DNA of 64,000 nt from Cellulomonas wangsupingiae. Lineage in GTDB: Bacteria; Actinomycetota; Actinomycetes; Actinomycetales; Cellulomonadaceae. Shown here in pieces: positions 16,397 through 25,042 of this stretch (its first letter is position 1; each line of letters begins with the position of its first letter). The stretch lies in contig NZ_CP101989.1 in NCBI RefSeq assembly GCF_024508275.1, positions 1,984,001 through 2,048,000 on the forward strand, read 5' to 3'. The notes beneath the pieces were generated by a model that was not told the origin of the DNA, made no database searches, and was given only the letters and a program-made list of their open reading frames with translations. The position numbers were made by a program, and so were the translations under genes.

Positions 16397-18130
16397 TCAC
16401 CCCTCGAGCGCCGCGCGGACGCGTGCGGTGTCCGCCGTCGTCCAGCCGTCGGGCGGCGCGACCGCGACCCAGCCGTCGAGGGCCAGCGCGTCGTAGTTGT
16501 GCCCGTGGCCGTCCGGCACCGACTTGGCGTTCAGCAGGTCGAACGTCAGCTGCCAGAACGTGACCACCGGGAACCACCGCACCGCCGGGCGGTCGCGGTC
16601 GGCCGGTGGCTCCCGGAGCCAGTCGGGCTCGGACAGGAGCAGGTCGGGGCTCCACCACACGACCGGGTCGTCGGCGTGCTGCAGGTACAGGGCGCGGGGA
16701 GGTTCCCAGGGCGTCGGGGGTGCCGCGATCTTGGCCGCGTCCCCCGCGAAGCGCACGAGCAGGCCGTCCGCGTAGACCGGGGACCTCTGGGGGGTGCCGG
16801 GGTCGCGGCGCTCCACCAGGGCGTGCCACACGCGGTTCGCGTCCGGCGGACCGGCCCACAGGACGCCGCCGGTCCGGGTGCGGACGTCGGCCAGCGACCC
16901 GAACGCCGCCTCGCTGCCGTAGGAGCCGAGGCTCTCGCCGTACGCGAGCAGCCGGGGCCGCTCGTCGGCCGGCAGCGTCGCGAGGTGCGCCTCGACGGCG
17001 GCCGTCAGCGCGCGCGCCTCCTGCGCGGCGCGCTCGCGGTCGACGAGGAAGGACAGCCAGCTGGGCAGGTACGAGTACTGGGTGGCGACCGTGGCGGTGT
17101 CGCCGCCGTGCACGAGCTCGAGGGCGTCGACGGCCGAGCCGTTGACCCAGCCGCTGCCGGTCGCCGTGGCCACCAGCAGCACGGACCGCTCGAACGCGCC
17201 CGTGCGCACCAGCTCGTCGACCGCGATCGCGGCCCGCTCGCGCGCCGTGCCGGCGGTCTCGATCCCGGCGTACACGCGCACCGGCGTCGCCGCCGTGCCG
17301 TCGGCGGTCACCGCGCGCAGCTCGTCGGCGGTCGGTCCGCCGGCCACGAAGCGCCGCCCCTCGCGTCCCAGCGACTCCCACGGCACGTCCGAGGCGGGCG
17401 AGCCGGAGCGCTCCGCGGCCTGCGGTCGGACGACCCCCGGGTGGTCGTCGTCGTTGCGCGCGGCGAACGCTCCGTCCGCCGCCGCCAGCGCGCGGCGCAG
17501 CAGGGCGTCGTCGACCAGGACCACGCCGCCGAGCACGACCGCCACGGCGACGACGGTGGCCACCGCGTGCGGCCACCGCCACCACCGTTCCAAGAGCCGG
17601 TCCACGTGCCGGGCCGCCCAGCCCACGCACCGCGCCGCCAGGACGAACGCGGCCGCGACCAGCACGAGGAGGGGACCGGCACGCAGCCAGTCGGCCGTCG
17701 AGGGCGGCGGCATCCCCAGGGCGGTCGTCATCCCGCGCTGCCAGCGGGCACCGACGACGAGCATGACGACGAGCGCCAGGCCGACGCCCCCGACGAGTCC
17801 CGGCCACAGCCACGGCACGACGCGGGGCGGGACCCCCCGGCGCGCGGTCACCAGCAGACGCCGCCACGCGGGCACGTGCCGCAGCACCCACGCGAGCGCC
17901 ACGCCCACGCCGTAGCCCAGCGCGCCGGAGATCCCGGAGACGAGGGCCTGGTACAGCCAGTCGCGCGGCAGGAGCGAGGGCGTCATCGCCACGGTCGCGA
18001 ACACCGCCCCGAGGACGAGGCCGCCGGGGTGGGCCGGGCGCAGCCACCGGTGGCGCGTCGGCCCGGCGGCTCGGCCGGCGAGGGCCAGGGGTCGGGCCGC
18101 GGGTCGCGGCGGCGCCGGACGCTGCGGCAT
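16397..18130 (-). CDS. Multi-span membrane protein with C-terminal alpha/beta hydrolase domain
   Basis: The product has 577 residues. The N-terminal 240 residues hold about five membrane spans (for example GGLVLGAVFATVAMTPSLLP and AVATVVAVAVVLGGVVLV). The C-terminal part has a hydrolase nucleophile elbow GESLGSYGSE and later GHGHNYD, which may hold the catalytic histidine. This layout matches an actinobacterial family annotated only as alpha/beta-hydrolase membrane protein; substrate unknown. ATG18130 follows a GGGGAGG Shine-Dalgarno. It ends 46 bases before the dinB start (both minus strand), and its 5' side is divergent from the permease gene. Confidence 0.75.
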   Translation of the reverse strand: MPQRPAPPRPAARPLALAGRAAGPTRHRWLRPAHPGGLVLGAVFATVAMTPSLLPRDWLYQALVSGISGALGYGVGVALAWVLRHVPAWRRLLVTARRGVPPRVVPWLWPGLVGGVGLALVVMLVVGARWQRGMTTALGMPPPSTADWLRAGPLLVLVAAAFVLAARCVGWAARHVDRLLERWWRWPHAVATVVAVAVVLGGVVLVDDALLRRALAAADGAFAARNDDDHPGVVRPQAAERSGSPASDVPWESLGREGRRFVAGGPTADELRAVTADGTAATPVRVYAGIETAGTARERAAIAVDELVRTGAFERSVLLVATATGSGWVNGSAVDALELVHGGDTATVATQYSYLPSWLSFLVDRERAAQEARALTAAVEAHLATLPADERPRLLAYGESLGSYGSEAAFGSLADVRTRTGGVLWAGPPDANRVWHALVERRDPGTPQRSPVYADGLLVRFAGDAAKIAAPPTPWEPPRALYLQHADDPVVWWSPDLLLSEPDWLREPPADRDRPAVRWFPVVTFWQLTFDLLNAKSVPDGHGHNYDALALDGWVAVAPPDGWTTADTARVRAALEG

Positions 18131-18324
18131 GCGCCTCCCCCCGGACGGTGACGGTCCACCTGCGAGGGGTGACCCGCTGCTGTCCGAGCATCGCACCCGG
18201 CCCGGCGGCCCGCCATCAGCGGCGTCCGGCGCAGCGGTGGACGGGTGCGTCCGCGGCTGCCACCCTCGACGGGCAGGCGTCGCGCGCCGTCGCGACGCGT
18301 CCACCGTCCGGGGGGAGCGGGGCC

Positions 18325-19785
18325 ATGGCCGCGTCGGGGCGTCACGGGTCGGTCTGGCGGCGTATGCCCGTCGAGCGGATGGGCAGCGAGACCGGAGCCG
18401 CCACCGGTCGGCTGACGAAGAGCCTCGGGCTGTGGCAGCTCACCGCGATCGGCGTCGGCGGCATCATCGGCGTCGGCATCTTCTCGCTCGCCGGGCTGGT
18501 CGCGCACGGCGACGCGAACAACCCCGCGGCCGGCCCCGCGGTGCTGGTCTCGTTCCTCGTCGCGGGTCTGGCGTCGGCCGCGGCGGCGCTCTCGTACGCG
18601 GAGTTCGCGGGGATGATCCCGCGGGCCGGGTCGGCGTACACGTACGGCTACGTGGCGCTCGGCGAGGTCGTCGGCTGGTTCATCGGCTGGGACCTGCTGC
18701 TGGAGTACATCGCGATCGTCGCGGTCGTGGCCATCGGGATCTCCGGGTACCTCGAGGCGTTCCTCGCGGGCTTCGGGGTGGAGCTGCCGGCTGCCTTCAC
18801 CGCCAGCGCCGAGGAGGGTGGCGTCGTCAACCTGCCTGCCCTCGTGGTCTGCCTGTTCGTGACCTTCGTGCTCAGCCGCGGCACCCGGACGTTCGGGCGG
18901 TTCGAGCTCGTCGCGGTCGGCGTGAAGATCCTGCTGATCCTGTTCATCGTCGGGCTCGGGATCTTCTACATCGACACCGGCAACTACACCCCCTTCATGC
19001 CGAACGGGTTCGGGCCGGTGCTCACCGGTGCGGCGACGGTGTTCTTCGCGGTGTTCGGGTACGACGCGATGTCGACGGCCGCGGAGGAGGCGCACGACGG
19101 ACGTCGGCACATGCCGAAGGCGATCATCCTGTCCCTGGTCATCGCGATGCTGCTGTACGTCGCCGCGACGCTCGTGCTCACAGGGCTGCAGGACTACCGG
19201 GACATCGACCCCACGGCCGGCTTCGCGTCGGCGTTCTCGAGCGTGGGGCTGCCGGTCGTCGCGAGCATCATCTCCGTGTTCGCGGTGCTGTCGATCCTGA
19301 CGGTGATGCTCACGTTCCTGCTGGGCGTGACGCGCGTGTGGTTCTCGATGAGCCGCGACGGACTGCTCCCGCCCTGGTTCGCGGGCGTCGACCGGCACGG
19401 CACGCCGCAGCGCGTCACGTGGATCGCCGGGGTCGCAGCGGCGGTGCTGGCGGGCGTCTTCCCGATCCGGGCGGTCGCGGACCTGACGAACATCGGGATC
19501 CTGTCGGCGTTCGTCGTGGTCTGCGTCTCCGTCGCGCTGTTCCGCCGCACGCGCCCGGACGCCGAGCGCTCGTTCCGGCTGCCGTGGATGCCGGTGGTGC
19601 CCGCGTTCGGCGTGCTCGCGTCGGTGTTCCTCATCCTGCAGCTGCACTGGCAGACGTGGCTGCGGTTCGCCGTGTGGCTCCTCATCGGGCTCGTCGTGTA
19701 CTTCGCGTACGGGCGCCGGTACGCGCTGCTCAACCCGCGCAGCCCGCACCACGCGCGCAGGGAGACGGTCCCACCGGCCGAGTGA
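18325..19785 (+). CDS. APC-family amino acid permease
   Basis: The 486-residue protein has about twelve membrane spans. The first carries the APC signature LGLWQLTAIGVGGIIGVGIFSLAG, and AEFAGMIPRAGSAYTYGYVALGE follows. VFGYDAMSTAAEEAHDGRRHMPKAI is typical of the cationic amino acid/CAT branch, so basic amino acids or polyamines are possible substrates. ATG18325 has GGGGGAG (18311-18317) eight bases upstream; ATG18364 is an alternative that would still leave a complete permease. It converges on the gene at 19791 with a gap of only five bases. Confidence 0.88.
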   Translation: MAASGRHGSVWRRMPVERMGSETGAATGRLTKSLGLWQLTAIGVGGIIGVGIFSLAGLVAHGDANNPAAGPAVLVSFLVAGLASAAAALSYAEFAGMIPRAGSAYTYGYVALGEVVGWFIGWDLLLEYIAIVAVVAIGISGYLEAFLAGFGVELPAAFTASAEEGGVVNLPALVVCLFVTFVLSRGTRTFGRFELVAVGVKILLILFIVGLGIFYIDTGNYTPFMPNGFGPVLTGAATVFFAVFGYDAMSTAAEEAHDGRRHMPKAIILSLVIAMLLYVAATLVLTGLQDYRDIDPTAGFASAFSSVGLPVVASIISVFAVLSILTVMLTFLLGVTRVWFSMSRDGLLPPWFAGVDRHGTPQRVTWIAGVAAAVLAGVFPIRAVADLTNIGILSAFVVVCVSVALFRRTRPDAERSFRLPWMPVVPAFGVLASVFLILQLHWQTWLRFAVWLLIGLVVYFAYGRRYALLNPRSPHHARRETVPPAE

Positions 19786-19790
19786 CCCGG

Positions 19791-21323
19791 TCAGGGCACC
19801 TGGGGCGGGGCCGACCGCCGTGCGGGGCGCGGCAGCAGCACCTGGACGTCGCCCAGCGGCACGACCCTGCTCCGCGTGAGCAGGCCCCGGAGCGTGGCGT
19901 CGCTGAAGCCGTTGCCGGTGCTCCGCGCGACGACGGCCGCGGACCCGGACGTCAGGTAGGCGACGGCGTCGTGCTGCCAGCGGTGGTTGCGGACCCGGGG
20001 GACGTGCCGGCCCTCCTGGTCACGCGTGCCGACGTCGTACGCCTGCCCGGAGACGTCGATGCGCGTGTCGCAGCCCCGGGCCTCGTTGCGCGACAGGACG
20101 TCGACCACGGCCAGCGCACCGGGGGAGTCGGCGCGGATGCAGCCCGTCGCCGGGAGCCGCTCGCGCACCTGGGCGACCGGGAAGGACACCGGTGCCGGCG
20201 TGCGTGCCACCGCGGCACCCGTCACGAGCCCGAGCGCGCAGCAGACCAGCGCCGCGCTCCACGCCCGGTGCCGGACGTCGACCAGCGACACGCCCGCGGC
20301 CAGCACGAGCGCCACGGCCGCCGCGCTGTAGGCCGCGTAGTGGGCGTAGTACGACGGTGCCACGAGGATCACGCCGACCTGGGCGGTCAGCAGCGTGACC
20401 CACAGCCGTCCCCGGTCGTGCCGCCAGGCCGCGGTCGCCGCGAGCGCGACGACCACGCAGACGGCGACGGTCACGACACCGCGCGTCACGTCGGAGGCGT
20501 GCCACAGGGCGGTGCCCACACCGGTGACACCCTCGAGCCTGGTGACGAGCGTCCCGGGGGTGCGGGGTCGTCCCAGCTGGTCGAGGACCACCAGGCGCAG
20601 CATCGCGTCGGGCGCGCGCACGGCGAAGGGCAGCACCACGACGGCGGCGGACGCGAGCGCCGCGCCCGTGACCCGCAGCGCGGACCGTCGGCTCCACGAG
20701 CACGCCTGCCACGCCACCACCACGACGACCGGGACGACGTTCCAGATCTTGACGACCGGCCCCAGCCCGAGGACGGCCCCGCCCGCCCAGAGCCACGAGC
20801 GTGACGAGCCCGGCGCGCGCGCCCGGAGCAGCAGGGACACACCCGCGAGGAGGGTCAGCGTGCCGAGCGGCTCCAGGAGCGTGAGCCGCTCGGCACGGGC
20901 GGCCGCCGCCGACAGGGCGTACAGCGTGGCGCCCACGACCATCGCGGCCGTGCCCCAGCGTCGTGCCAGACGTGCCACGAGCACGGTGCTGACCGCACCG
21001 ACGAGGATGAACGCGAGCCGGGCGGCAGCCAGCCCGGTGGAGTCGCTCGTCCACCGCGCGAGGGCCGCGAACGGGGCGAGGGCCAGCGTGATGCCCGGCG
21101 GGTGCAGCAGCAGGAAGTCCCGGTAGGGGAGGCGGCCGTGCACGAGCGCGACGGCCGACGCGAAGTACACGCCGTCGTCGTACCCGTGGTAGCCGCGCAG
21201 CGCCGACGCGCCCCCGACCAGGTGCCAGCGGACGGCGAGCGCCAGCAGCGCCGCAGCACAGGTGGTCGCCCAGGCCACCGCAGGACGTGGCGCTGCGACG
21301 CCGGTCCGGCCGGCTGCCCCCAT
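19791..21323 (-). CDS. GT-C type membrane glycosyltransferase or mannosyltransferase-like protein
   Basis: The 510-residue protein has about ten membrane spans and a soluble C-terminal domain from about residue 380. After the first span comes YHGYDDGVYFASAVALVHGRLPYRDFLLLHPPG, where the DD and YRDF patterns are typical of lipid-linked-sugar GT-C enzymes (PMT/ArnT-like). This suggests transfer of a sugar from a polyprenyl phosphate donor outside the membrane. Acceptor unknown. ATG21323 is preceded by GGGGAG; an upstream in-frame start would add 14 residues without a ribosome site. No operon partner on this strand. Confidence 0.75.
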   Translation of the reverse strand: MGAAGRTGVAAPRPAVAWATTCAAALLALAVRWHLVGGASALRGYHGYDDGVYFASAVALVHGRLPYRDFLLLHPPGITLALAPFAALARWTSDSTGLAAARLAFILVGAVSTVLVARLARRWGTAAMVVGATLYALSAAAARAERLTLLEPLGTLTLLAGVSLLLRARAPGSSRSWLWAGGAVLGLGPVVKIWNVVPVVVVVAWQACSWSRRSALRVTGAALASAAVVVLPFAVRAPDAMLRLVVLDQLGRPRTPGTLVTRLEGVTGVGTALWHASDVTRGVVTVAVCVVVALAATAAWRHDRGRLWVTLLTAQVGVILVAPSYYAHYAAYSAAAVALVLAAGVSLVDVRHRAWSAALVCCALGLVTGAAVARTPAPVSFPVAQVRERLPATGCIRADSPGALAVVDVLSRNEARGCDTRIDVSGQAYDVGTRDQEGRHVPRVRNHRWQHDAVAYLTSGSAAVVARSTGNGFSDATLRGLLTRSRVVPLGDVQVLLPRPARRSAPPQVP

Positions 21324-21419
21324 GCTCCCCAGCGTCGCAGCGCCTGCCGGGCGCCGCCACAGCACCCGGGTCCGGTCGGCCGACGCAGCGGCCGGGTGCG
21401 CCGGCCCTCCTCCGGCTCG

Positions 21420-21764
21420 TCAGCCCGGCGCCGGAGTGTGCCACTCCTCGCCGTCGTACACGCTCACCGTGCCGTCCTCCTGCACCGTGACCGTCATGCC
21501 CGGGCACAGCGCACCCTCGTACTCGCCGAGCACGTCGTCGCCCCGCTGCAGCCGCAGCGCGGTGCCCTCGCACTCCTCGACGTCGACGTACCCCTGGTCG
21601 TCGGCCGGCATCGCCTCGACCCTGTCCGTACCGACGACGTGCAGCTCGACGTCATCGGTCCAGAGGTTCACCAGGAGCGGCCCGGAGGGCATGACGTCGA
21701 TGACGCAGCCGGTGAGCACCACGGCGAGGACGGCGCCCACGACCCCGCCGGTCCGGCGCCTCAC
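21420..21764 (-). CDS. Small predicted lipoprotein
   Basis: The product has 114 residues. The N-terminus MRRRTGGVVGAVLAVVLTGCV is a basic, hydrophobic signal ending in a lipobox LTGC, so the protein is probably lipidated at Cys20 and exported. The mature part is acidic and strand-rich (DGYVDVEECEGTALRLQRG, then TVTVQEDGTVSVYDGEEWH) with two further cysteines that might form a disulfide. I do not recognise the family. The GTG start overlaps the stop of a 42-codon ORF by four bases. Confidence 0.7.
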   Translation of the reverse strand: MRRRTGGVVGAVLAVVLTGCVIDVMPSGPLLVNLWTDDVELHVVGTDRVEAMPADDQGYVDVEECEGTALRLQRGDDVLGEYEGALCPGMTVTVQEDGTVSVYDGEEWHTPAPG

Positions 21765-21889
21765 GAGCCCTCCTGCTGCAGGGGCACCTCACCGGCGACG
21801 GTCGGCGCCCATGCCCGCTGCGGCCCTGCGGTGAGCGCCCGGCGCGACACGCGGACGGTGACGACGGACGAGCGCGTGCGACGGTGCAT
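21761..21889 (-). CDS. Possible 42-residue leader ORF of the lipoprotein gene
   Basis: An ATG at 21889 opens a 42-codon frame whose TGA overlaps the GTG of the lipoprotein gene (GTGA on the minus strand, 21761-21764). AGGGGG lies four to five bases before the ATG. The peptide starts MHRRTRSSVVTVRVSRR and is basic, with no signal or domain that I recognise. The exact overlap suggests translational coupling rather than a conserved protein. It may also be chance. Confidence 0.35.
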   Translation of the reverse strand: MHRRTRSSVVTVRVSRRALTAGPQRAWAPTVAGEVPLQQEGS

Positions 21890-22083
21890 CGTGACCCCCT
21901 GCGGCGTGGTGCGGCGATCGTGCCGAACCCGCCGGTCCCGTGCGGGCGTTTCGTGGGCGGGTGTCAGCGCGGACGGCCGGGGGAGTCACGATTTCACCTG
22001 GCTGCCGCGCCAGGGCTCGCCGTTGAGGTCAGCGGCCGTCGCCCGGTCGCGGCAGGAACATCGCCGCCTGCTCGGCAACGACG

Positions 22084-22112
22084 AAGGCCCCAGGTCGGTG
22101 ACCTGGGGCCTT
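22084..22112 (-). terminator. Terminator hairpin of the Gly-Cys-Val tRNA operon
   Basis: A perfect 12-bp stem (22084-22095 with 22101-22112) with a five-base loop lies two bases beyond the encoded CCA of tRNA-Val on the minus strand. T residues in the following CGTCGTTG are few, as is common in high-GC actinomycetes. Confidence 0.8.
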
Positions 22113-22117
22113 GCTGG

Positions 22118-22189
22118 TGGGCGATACTGGGATCGAACCAGTGACCTCTTCCGTGTCAGGGAAGCGCGCTACCGCTGCGCCAATCGCCC
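22118..22189 (-). tRNA. tRNA-Val (anticodon GAC)
   Basis: Read on the minus strand, the acceptor GGGCGAT pairs with ATCGCCC, the anticodon stem CTTCC/GGAAG encloses loop CTGACAC with anticodon GAC, and the T loop reads GTTCGATCC. The discriminator is A, followed by an encoded CCA at 22115-22117. It is the last tRNA before the terminator. Confidence 0.93.
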
Positions 22190-22207
22190 ATGGGGGAGTG
22201 CATTACG

Positions 22208-22278
22208 AGGTGGAGACGGGATTCGAACCCGTGTATACGGCTTTGCAGGCCGCTGCCTCGCCTCTCGGCCACTCCACC
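22208..22278 (-). tRNA. tRNA-Cys (anticodon GCA)
   Basis: The acceptor GGTGGAG pairs with CTCCACC, the anticodon stem CGGCC/AGCCG region encloses GCA, and the T arm reads CGGGTTCGAATCCCG. The discriminator is U, the identity base expected for tRNA-Cys. CCA is not encoded. It is the middle gene of the minus-strand tRNA trio. Confidence 0.93.
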
Positions 22279-22327
22279 GCTGAGACCGCAGTCCACAACG
22301 GCTGGGGGCCGAAGGGGATAGCCTCCG

Positions 22328-22399
22328 AGCGGACGACGGGATTCGAACCCGCGACCCTCACCTTGGCAAGGTGATGCTCTACCACTGAGCCACGTCCGC
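22328..22399 (-). tRNA. tRNA-Gly (anticodon GCC)
   Basis: The acceptor GCGGACG pairs with CGTCCGC, the anticodon stem CACCTT/AAGGTG surrounds GCC, and the T arm reads CGGGTTCGAATCCCG. The discriminator is U and CCA is not encoded. It is the first gene of the trio. Confidence 0.93.
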
Positions 22400-22442
22400 A
22401 CTGTCAGAACCGCCGTTGACCGGCGTTCCTGGTGCGTCGAAG

Positions 22443-22473
22443 ACTCTAGACGACAACATCGACGAGAGTCCAA
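22443..22473 (-). promoter_or_regulatory. Candidate promoter of the tRNA trio
   Basis: On the minus strand TTGGAC (22468-22473) is followed after 19 bases by TAGAGT (22443-22448), 43 bases before tRNA-Gly. The spacing is long; TCTAGA two bases upstream would give 17. Confidence 0.35.
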
Positions 22474-22518
22474 CCGGCCTCGGCGAACGTGTCCTGCGGG
22501 GTGCGCTCCGCAGGTCGG

Positions 22519-22524
22519 TAGGTT
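22519..22524 (+). promoter_or_regulatory. TAGGTT -10 box of pabB, probably leaderless
   Basis: TAGGTT ends six bases before the GTG start at 22531, so transcription should begin at or next to the start codon. No Shine-Dalgarno is present. No strong -35 is visible. Confidence 0.5.
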
Positions 22525-22530
22525 GGGCGC

Positions 22531-23613
22531 GTGCCGACCCCGCCCGCCCTCCGGACCGCCGTCGCGCCCGGTGCGGCGTGGTTCGCCGGGCGGTACGCGA
22601 CGGGTGTCGTGGAGCACGCCGACCTGCGGGTACGTCCCGACGCGCTGGCCACCCCGGGGTGGTGGGCGCTGGTGGGGGAGTTCGAGGGGCGCGTCGATGC
22701 CTGGCGGTTCGCGGACGTGGGGCCGGCGGGCGCAGCGGGTCCCGTCACGTGGCGAGGTCCCGCGCGCGACGCCTGGGTGTCGTCCCTCGACCGGGCGGCG
22801 TACCTCGCGGCGGTGGACGCGGTGCGCGCCCACGTCCGCGAGGGCGACGTCTACCAGGCCAACCTCTGCCGCGTGCTGTCCGCGCCGCTGCCCACCGAGG
22901 CGGGGCAGGAGCCGGACGCACGTGCGCTGGCCGCCCGCCTGGCGGCAGGCAACCCGGCGCCCTTCGCCGGCGGCGTCCACGTGCCCGCCGGCGGCGCCGT
23001 GCCCGCCGCCTGGGTCGTGACGGCGTCGCCGGAGCTCTTCCTGCGGGTGCGCGACGGGGTCGTGACCTCCGGCCCGATCAAGGGCACCGCCGCGACGACC
23101 GAGGGCCTGACCGCCAAGGACCGCGCCGAGAACGTCATGATCACCGACCTCGTGCGCAACGACCTGCAGCGCGTGTGCGTCCCGGGCACCGTGCGCGTGA
23201 CCGACCTCCTGGGGACCGAGCACCACCCGGGCCTCGTCCACCTCGTCTCGACGGTCGCGGGCGACCTGGCCCCCGGCGTGCGGGACGCACCCGACGCGCT
23301 CGCCCGCGTCCTGGCCGCGACCTACCCGCCCGGCTCGGTGTCCGGCGCACCCAAGAGCTCGGCGCTGCGCGTCATCAGCGACCTCGAGCCGGTGCCGCGC
23401 GGGCCGTACTGCGGCCTGGTCGGATGGGCGCACGTCGCCGCCGACGGACGCCTCACGGCCGAGCTCGCCGTGGGGATCCGGACGTTCTGGTGGACCGACG
23501 ACGTCCTGCGGTTCGGCACCGGCGCGGGCATCACGTGGGCCAGCGACGCGGCGCAGGAGTGGGGCGAGACCGAGCTCAAGGCCGCGCGGCTCGTCGCTCT
23601 CGCGTCGCGCTGA
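22531..23613 (+). CDS. pabB: Aminodeoxychorismate synthase component I
   Basis: The 360-residue protein belongs to the chorismate-binding family and makes 4-amino-4-deoxychorismate for folate. It shows GDVYQANLCRVL, SGPIKGT (with the conserved lysine), DRAENVMITDLVRNDL and YPPGSVSGAPK, which together bind chorismate and magnesium. It is shorter than classical PabB or TrpE (about 450) because the N-terminal domain is reduced. The pabC-like gene 40 bases downstream favours pabB over trpE or an isochorismate synthase. No glutamine amidotransferase (pabA) is next to it. GTG22531 was chosen because the -10 box lies just before it. Confidence 0.88.
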   Translation: MPTPPALRTAVAPGAAWFAGRYATGVVEHADLRVRPDALATPGWWALVGEFEGRVDAWRFADVGPAGAAGPVTWRGPARDAWVSSLDRAAYLAAVDAVRAHVREGDVYQANLCRVLSAPLPTEAGQEPDARALAARLAAGNPAPFAGGVHVPAGGAVPAAWVVTASPELFLRVRDGVVTSGPIKGTAATTEGLTAKDRAENVMITDLVRNDLQRVCVPGTVRVTDLLGTEHHPGLVHLVSTVAGDLAPGVRDAPDALARVLAATYPPGSVSGAPKSSALRVISDLEPVPRGPYCGLVGWAHVAADGRLTAELAVGIRTFWWTDDVLRFGTGAGITWASDAAQEWGETELKAARLVALASR

Positions 23614-23653
23614 TCCCGAGGGCCCGGGAGCGGTGCGGTGGCAGGATGGCGCC

Positions 23654-24517
23654 GTGGACCTCGCGATCTGGGCCGGCGGACGGCTGCGCGCACCCGACGA
23701 GCCCGTGCTCACGGCCGTGGACCACGGCCTGACCGTGGGCGACGGCGTCTTCGAGACGTGCGCGGTGCACCACGGTGCCGCGTTCGCCCTCACACGGCAC
23801 CTCGCGCGGCTCGAGGCGTCGGCCCGCGGGCTGGGCCTGCCACCTCTGCCCATGGACGAGGTGCGCGAGGGGGTGCGGGCCGTCCTGGCCGCAGCGGGCC
23901 CGAGCGCCGGGCGGCTGCGGATCACGGTGACCGGCGGCCCGGGGCCGATGGGGTCCCACCGGCTCCCGCCCGAGGAGCAGCGGCCCACCGTCGTCGTCGT
24001 CGCCGGCCCCGCGGCGCGCACCGCCACGGCGCGCGCGGTCCGCGTGCCGTGGGTGCGCAACGAGCGCTCCCCGCTCGCCGGGCTCAAGACCACGTCCTAC
24101 GGGGAGAACGTGGTGGCGCTCGCGCGTGCGCGCTCCCTCGGGGCCGACGAGGCGCTGCTGGCCGACACCCGGGGGCGCCTGTGCGAGGGCACCGGCGCCA
24201 ACGTGTTCGTCGAGACGGGCGGCGAGCTGCTCACGCCGTCGCTCGAGACGGGCGCGCTCGCGGGCATCACCCGCGAGCTGCTCCTGCTGTGGGGACCCGA
24301 GGCCGGGCTGCCCGTGCGCGAGGCGCGTCCCGACGAGCTCGCGTGGGCGGTCCTCGACGACGTCCTCGACGGACGGGCGCACCTGGCGCTGACCGGCTCG
24401 GTCCGCAACGTCACCCCCGTGGTGAACCTCGACGGCACCGACGTGGCCGCCGGACCGCTCTGCCACGAGGCGCAGCGGGTCTTCCTCGCGCGCCTCGAGG
24501 ACGACGTCGACCCCTGA
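23654..24517 (+). CDS. pabC: Aminotransferase class IV, probable aminodeoxychorismate lyase
   Basis: The 287-residue PLP enzyme has VDHGLTVGDGVFET near the N-terminus, the PLP lysine in LKTTSYGENV (about residue 146), and EGTGANVFVE with TPSLETGALAGITR that bind the cofactor phosphate. Next to pabB it most likely releases pyruvate from aminodeoxychorismate to give p-aminobenzoate. A branched-chain or D-amino acid aminotransferase is the alternative. GTG23654 gives the typical start VDLAIWAGGRL; an in-frame GTG at 23633 would add seven residues. Confidence 0.82.
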   Translation: MDLAIWAGGRLRAPDEPVLTAVDHGLTVGDGVFETCAVHHGAAFALTRHLARLEASARGLGLPPLPMDEVREGVRAVLAAAGPSAGRLRITVTGGPGPMGSHRLPPEEQRPTVVVVAGPAARTATARAVRVPWVRNERSPLAGLKTTSYGENVVALARARSLGADEALLADTRGRLCEGTGANVFVETGGELLTPSLETGALAGITRELLLLWGPEAGLPVREARPDELAWAVLDDVLDGRAHLALTGSVRNVTPVVNLDGTDVAAGPLCHEAQRVFLARLEDDVDP

Positions 24518-24542
24518 GCCGCGCGGCCGGGACCGGGACGCG

Positions 24543-24578
24543 CGACGGCCGGCCCCGCAGGTGCGGGACCGGCCGTCG
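24543..24578. terminator. Bidirectional hairpin between pabC and the ssgA-like gene
   Basis: CGACGGCCGG (24543-24552) pairs with CCGGCCGTCG (24569-24578) and, after one mismatch, CCCGC pairs with GCGGG around a four-base loop. It lies between converging stop codons. Confidence 0.75.
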
Positions 24579-24613
24579 TCGTGACTGCGTGGCCCGCGAG
24601 CGGGCCGTGACGG

Positions 24614-25042
24614 TCAGGCGGTCAGGAGCGCTGCGATGAGCGCCGTGATCTCGCCCTCCATCTTGTCCGACTCGGCCCCGACGGGCACGAGGGACTCGGT
24701 CGCGGCGAGGAACCGCATCAGCGGCTCGGTCGGAGCCGCGAGCAGCGCGCTGCCCTCCACCCCCGACAGCGAGACGAGCGTGTAGTCGGGGTCGTCGTCG
24801 CGCCACACCTGCACGTCCCCGGTGCCCGCCGGTGCGTCGGCGACCGCGTGCACGCCGTGGGCGAGCAGCTCGCGGCCGAGCAGCCACGTGGACATCGTGT
24901 GGGCACCGGTGAACACGGCGCGCACGGTGTACGGGTCGGTGGTGCGGAAGCACAGCTCCGCAGACACGGGAATCACGGTGGCGTCGGACCCGATGAGCTG
25001 CATGGCGACGACCTCGATGACGTCGTACGACGAATCCGTCAT
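24614..25042 (-). CDS. SsgA/SsgB-like cell division regulator
   Basis: The 142-residue protein has the SsgA family pattern: AELCFRTTDPYTVRAVF, then WLLGRELLAHGV, GDVQVWR, LVSLSGVEGSALLAAPTEPLMRFL and LVPVGAESDKMEGEI. In Streptomyces these proteins place the FtsZ ring during sporulation; non-sporulating actinomycetes keep one or few copies, probably for normal division. Length is typical. ATG25042 has GGAGG five bases upstream. It is monocistronic, with a hairpin after its stop. Confidence 0.88.
   Translation of the reverse strand: MTDSSYDVIEVVAMQLIGSDATVIPVSAELCFRTTDPYTVRAVFTGAHTMSTWLLGRELLAHGVHAVADAPAGTGDVQVWRDDDPDYTLVSLSGVEGSALLAAPTEPLMRFLAATESLVPVGAESDKMEGEITALIAALLTA

Noticed and set aside
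18325..19785. The permease as part of the 1-6.7 kb envelope cluster
   Set aside because: It lies far away and has no shared orientation block with that cluster. It resembles a stand-alone CAT-type transporter.
22084..22112. Perfect inverted repeat next to tRNA genes as a phage or element attachment site
   Set aside because: It sits just past the last tRNA as a terminator would. No integrase, direct repeat of a tRNA end or element genes are nearby.
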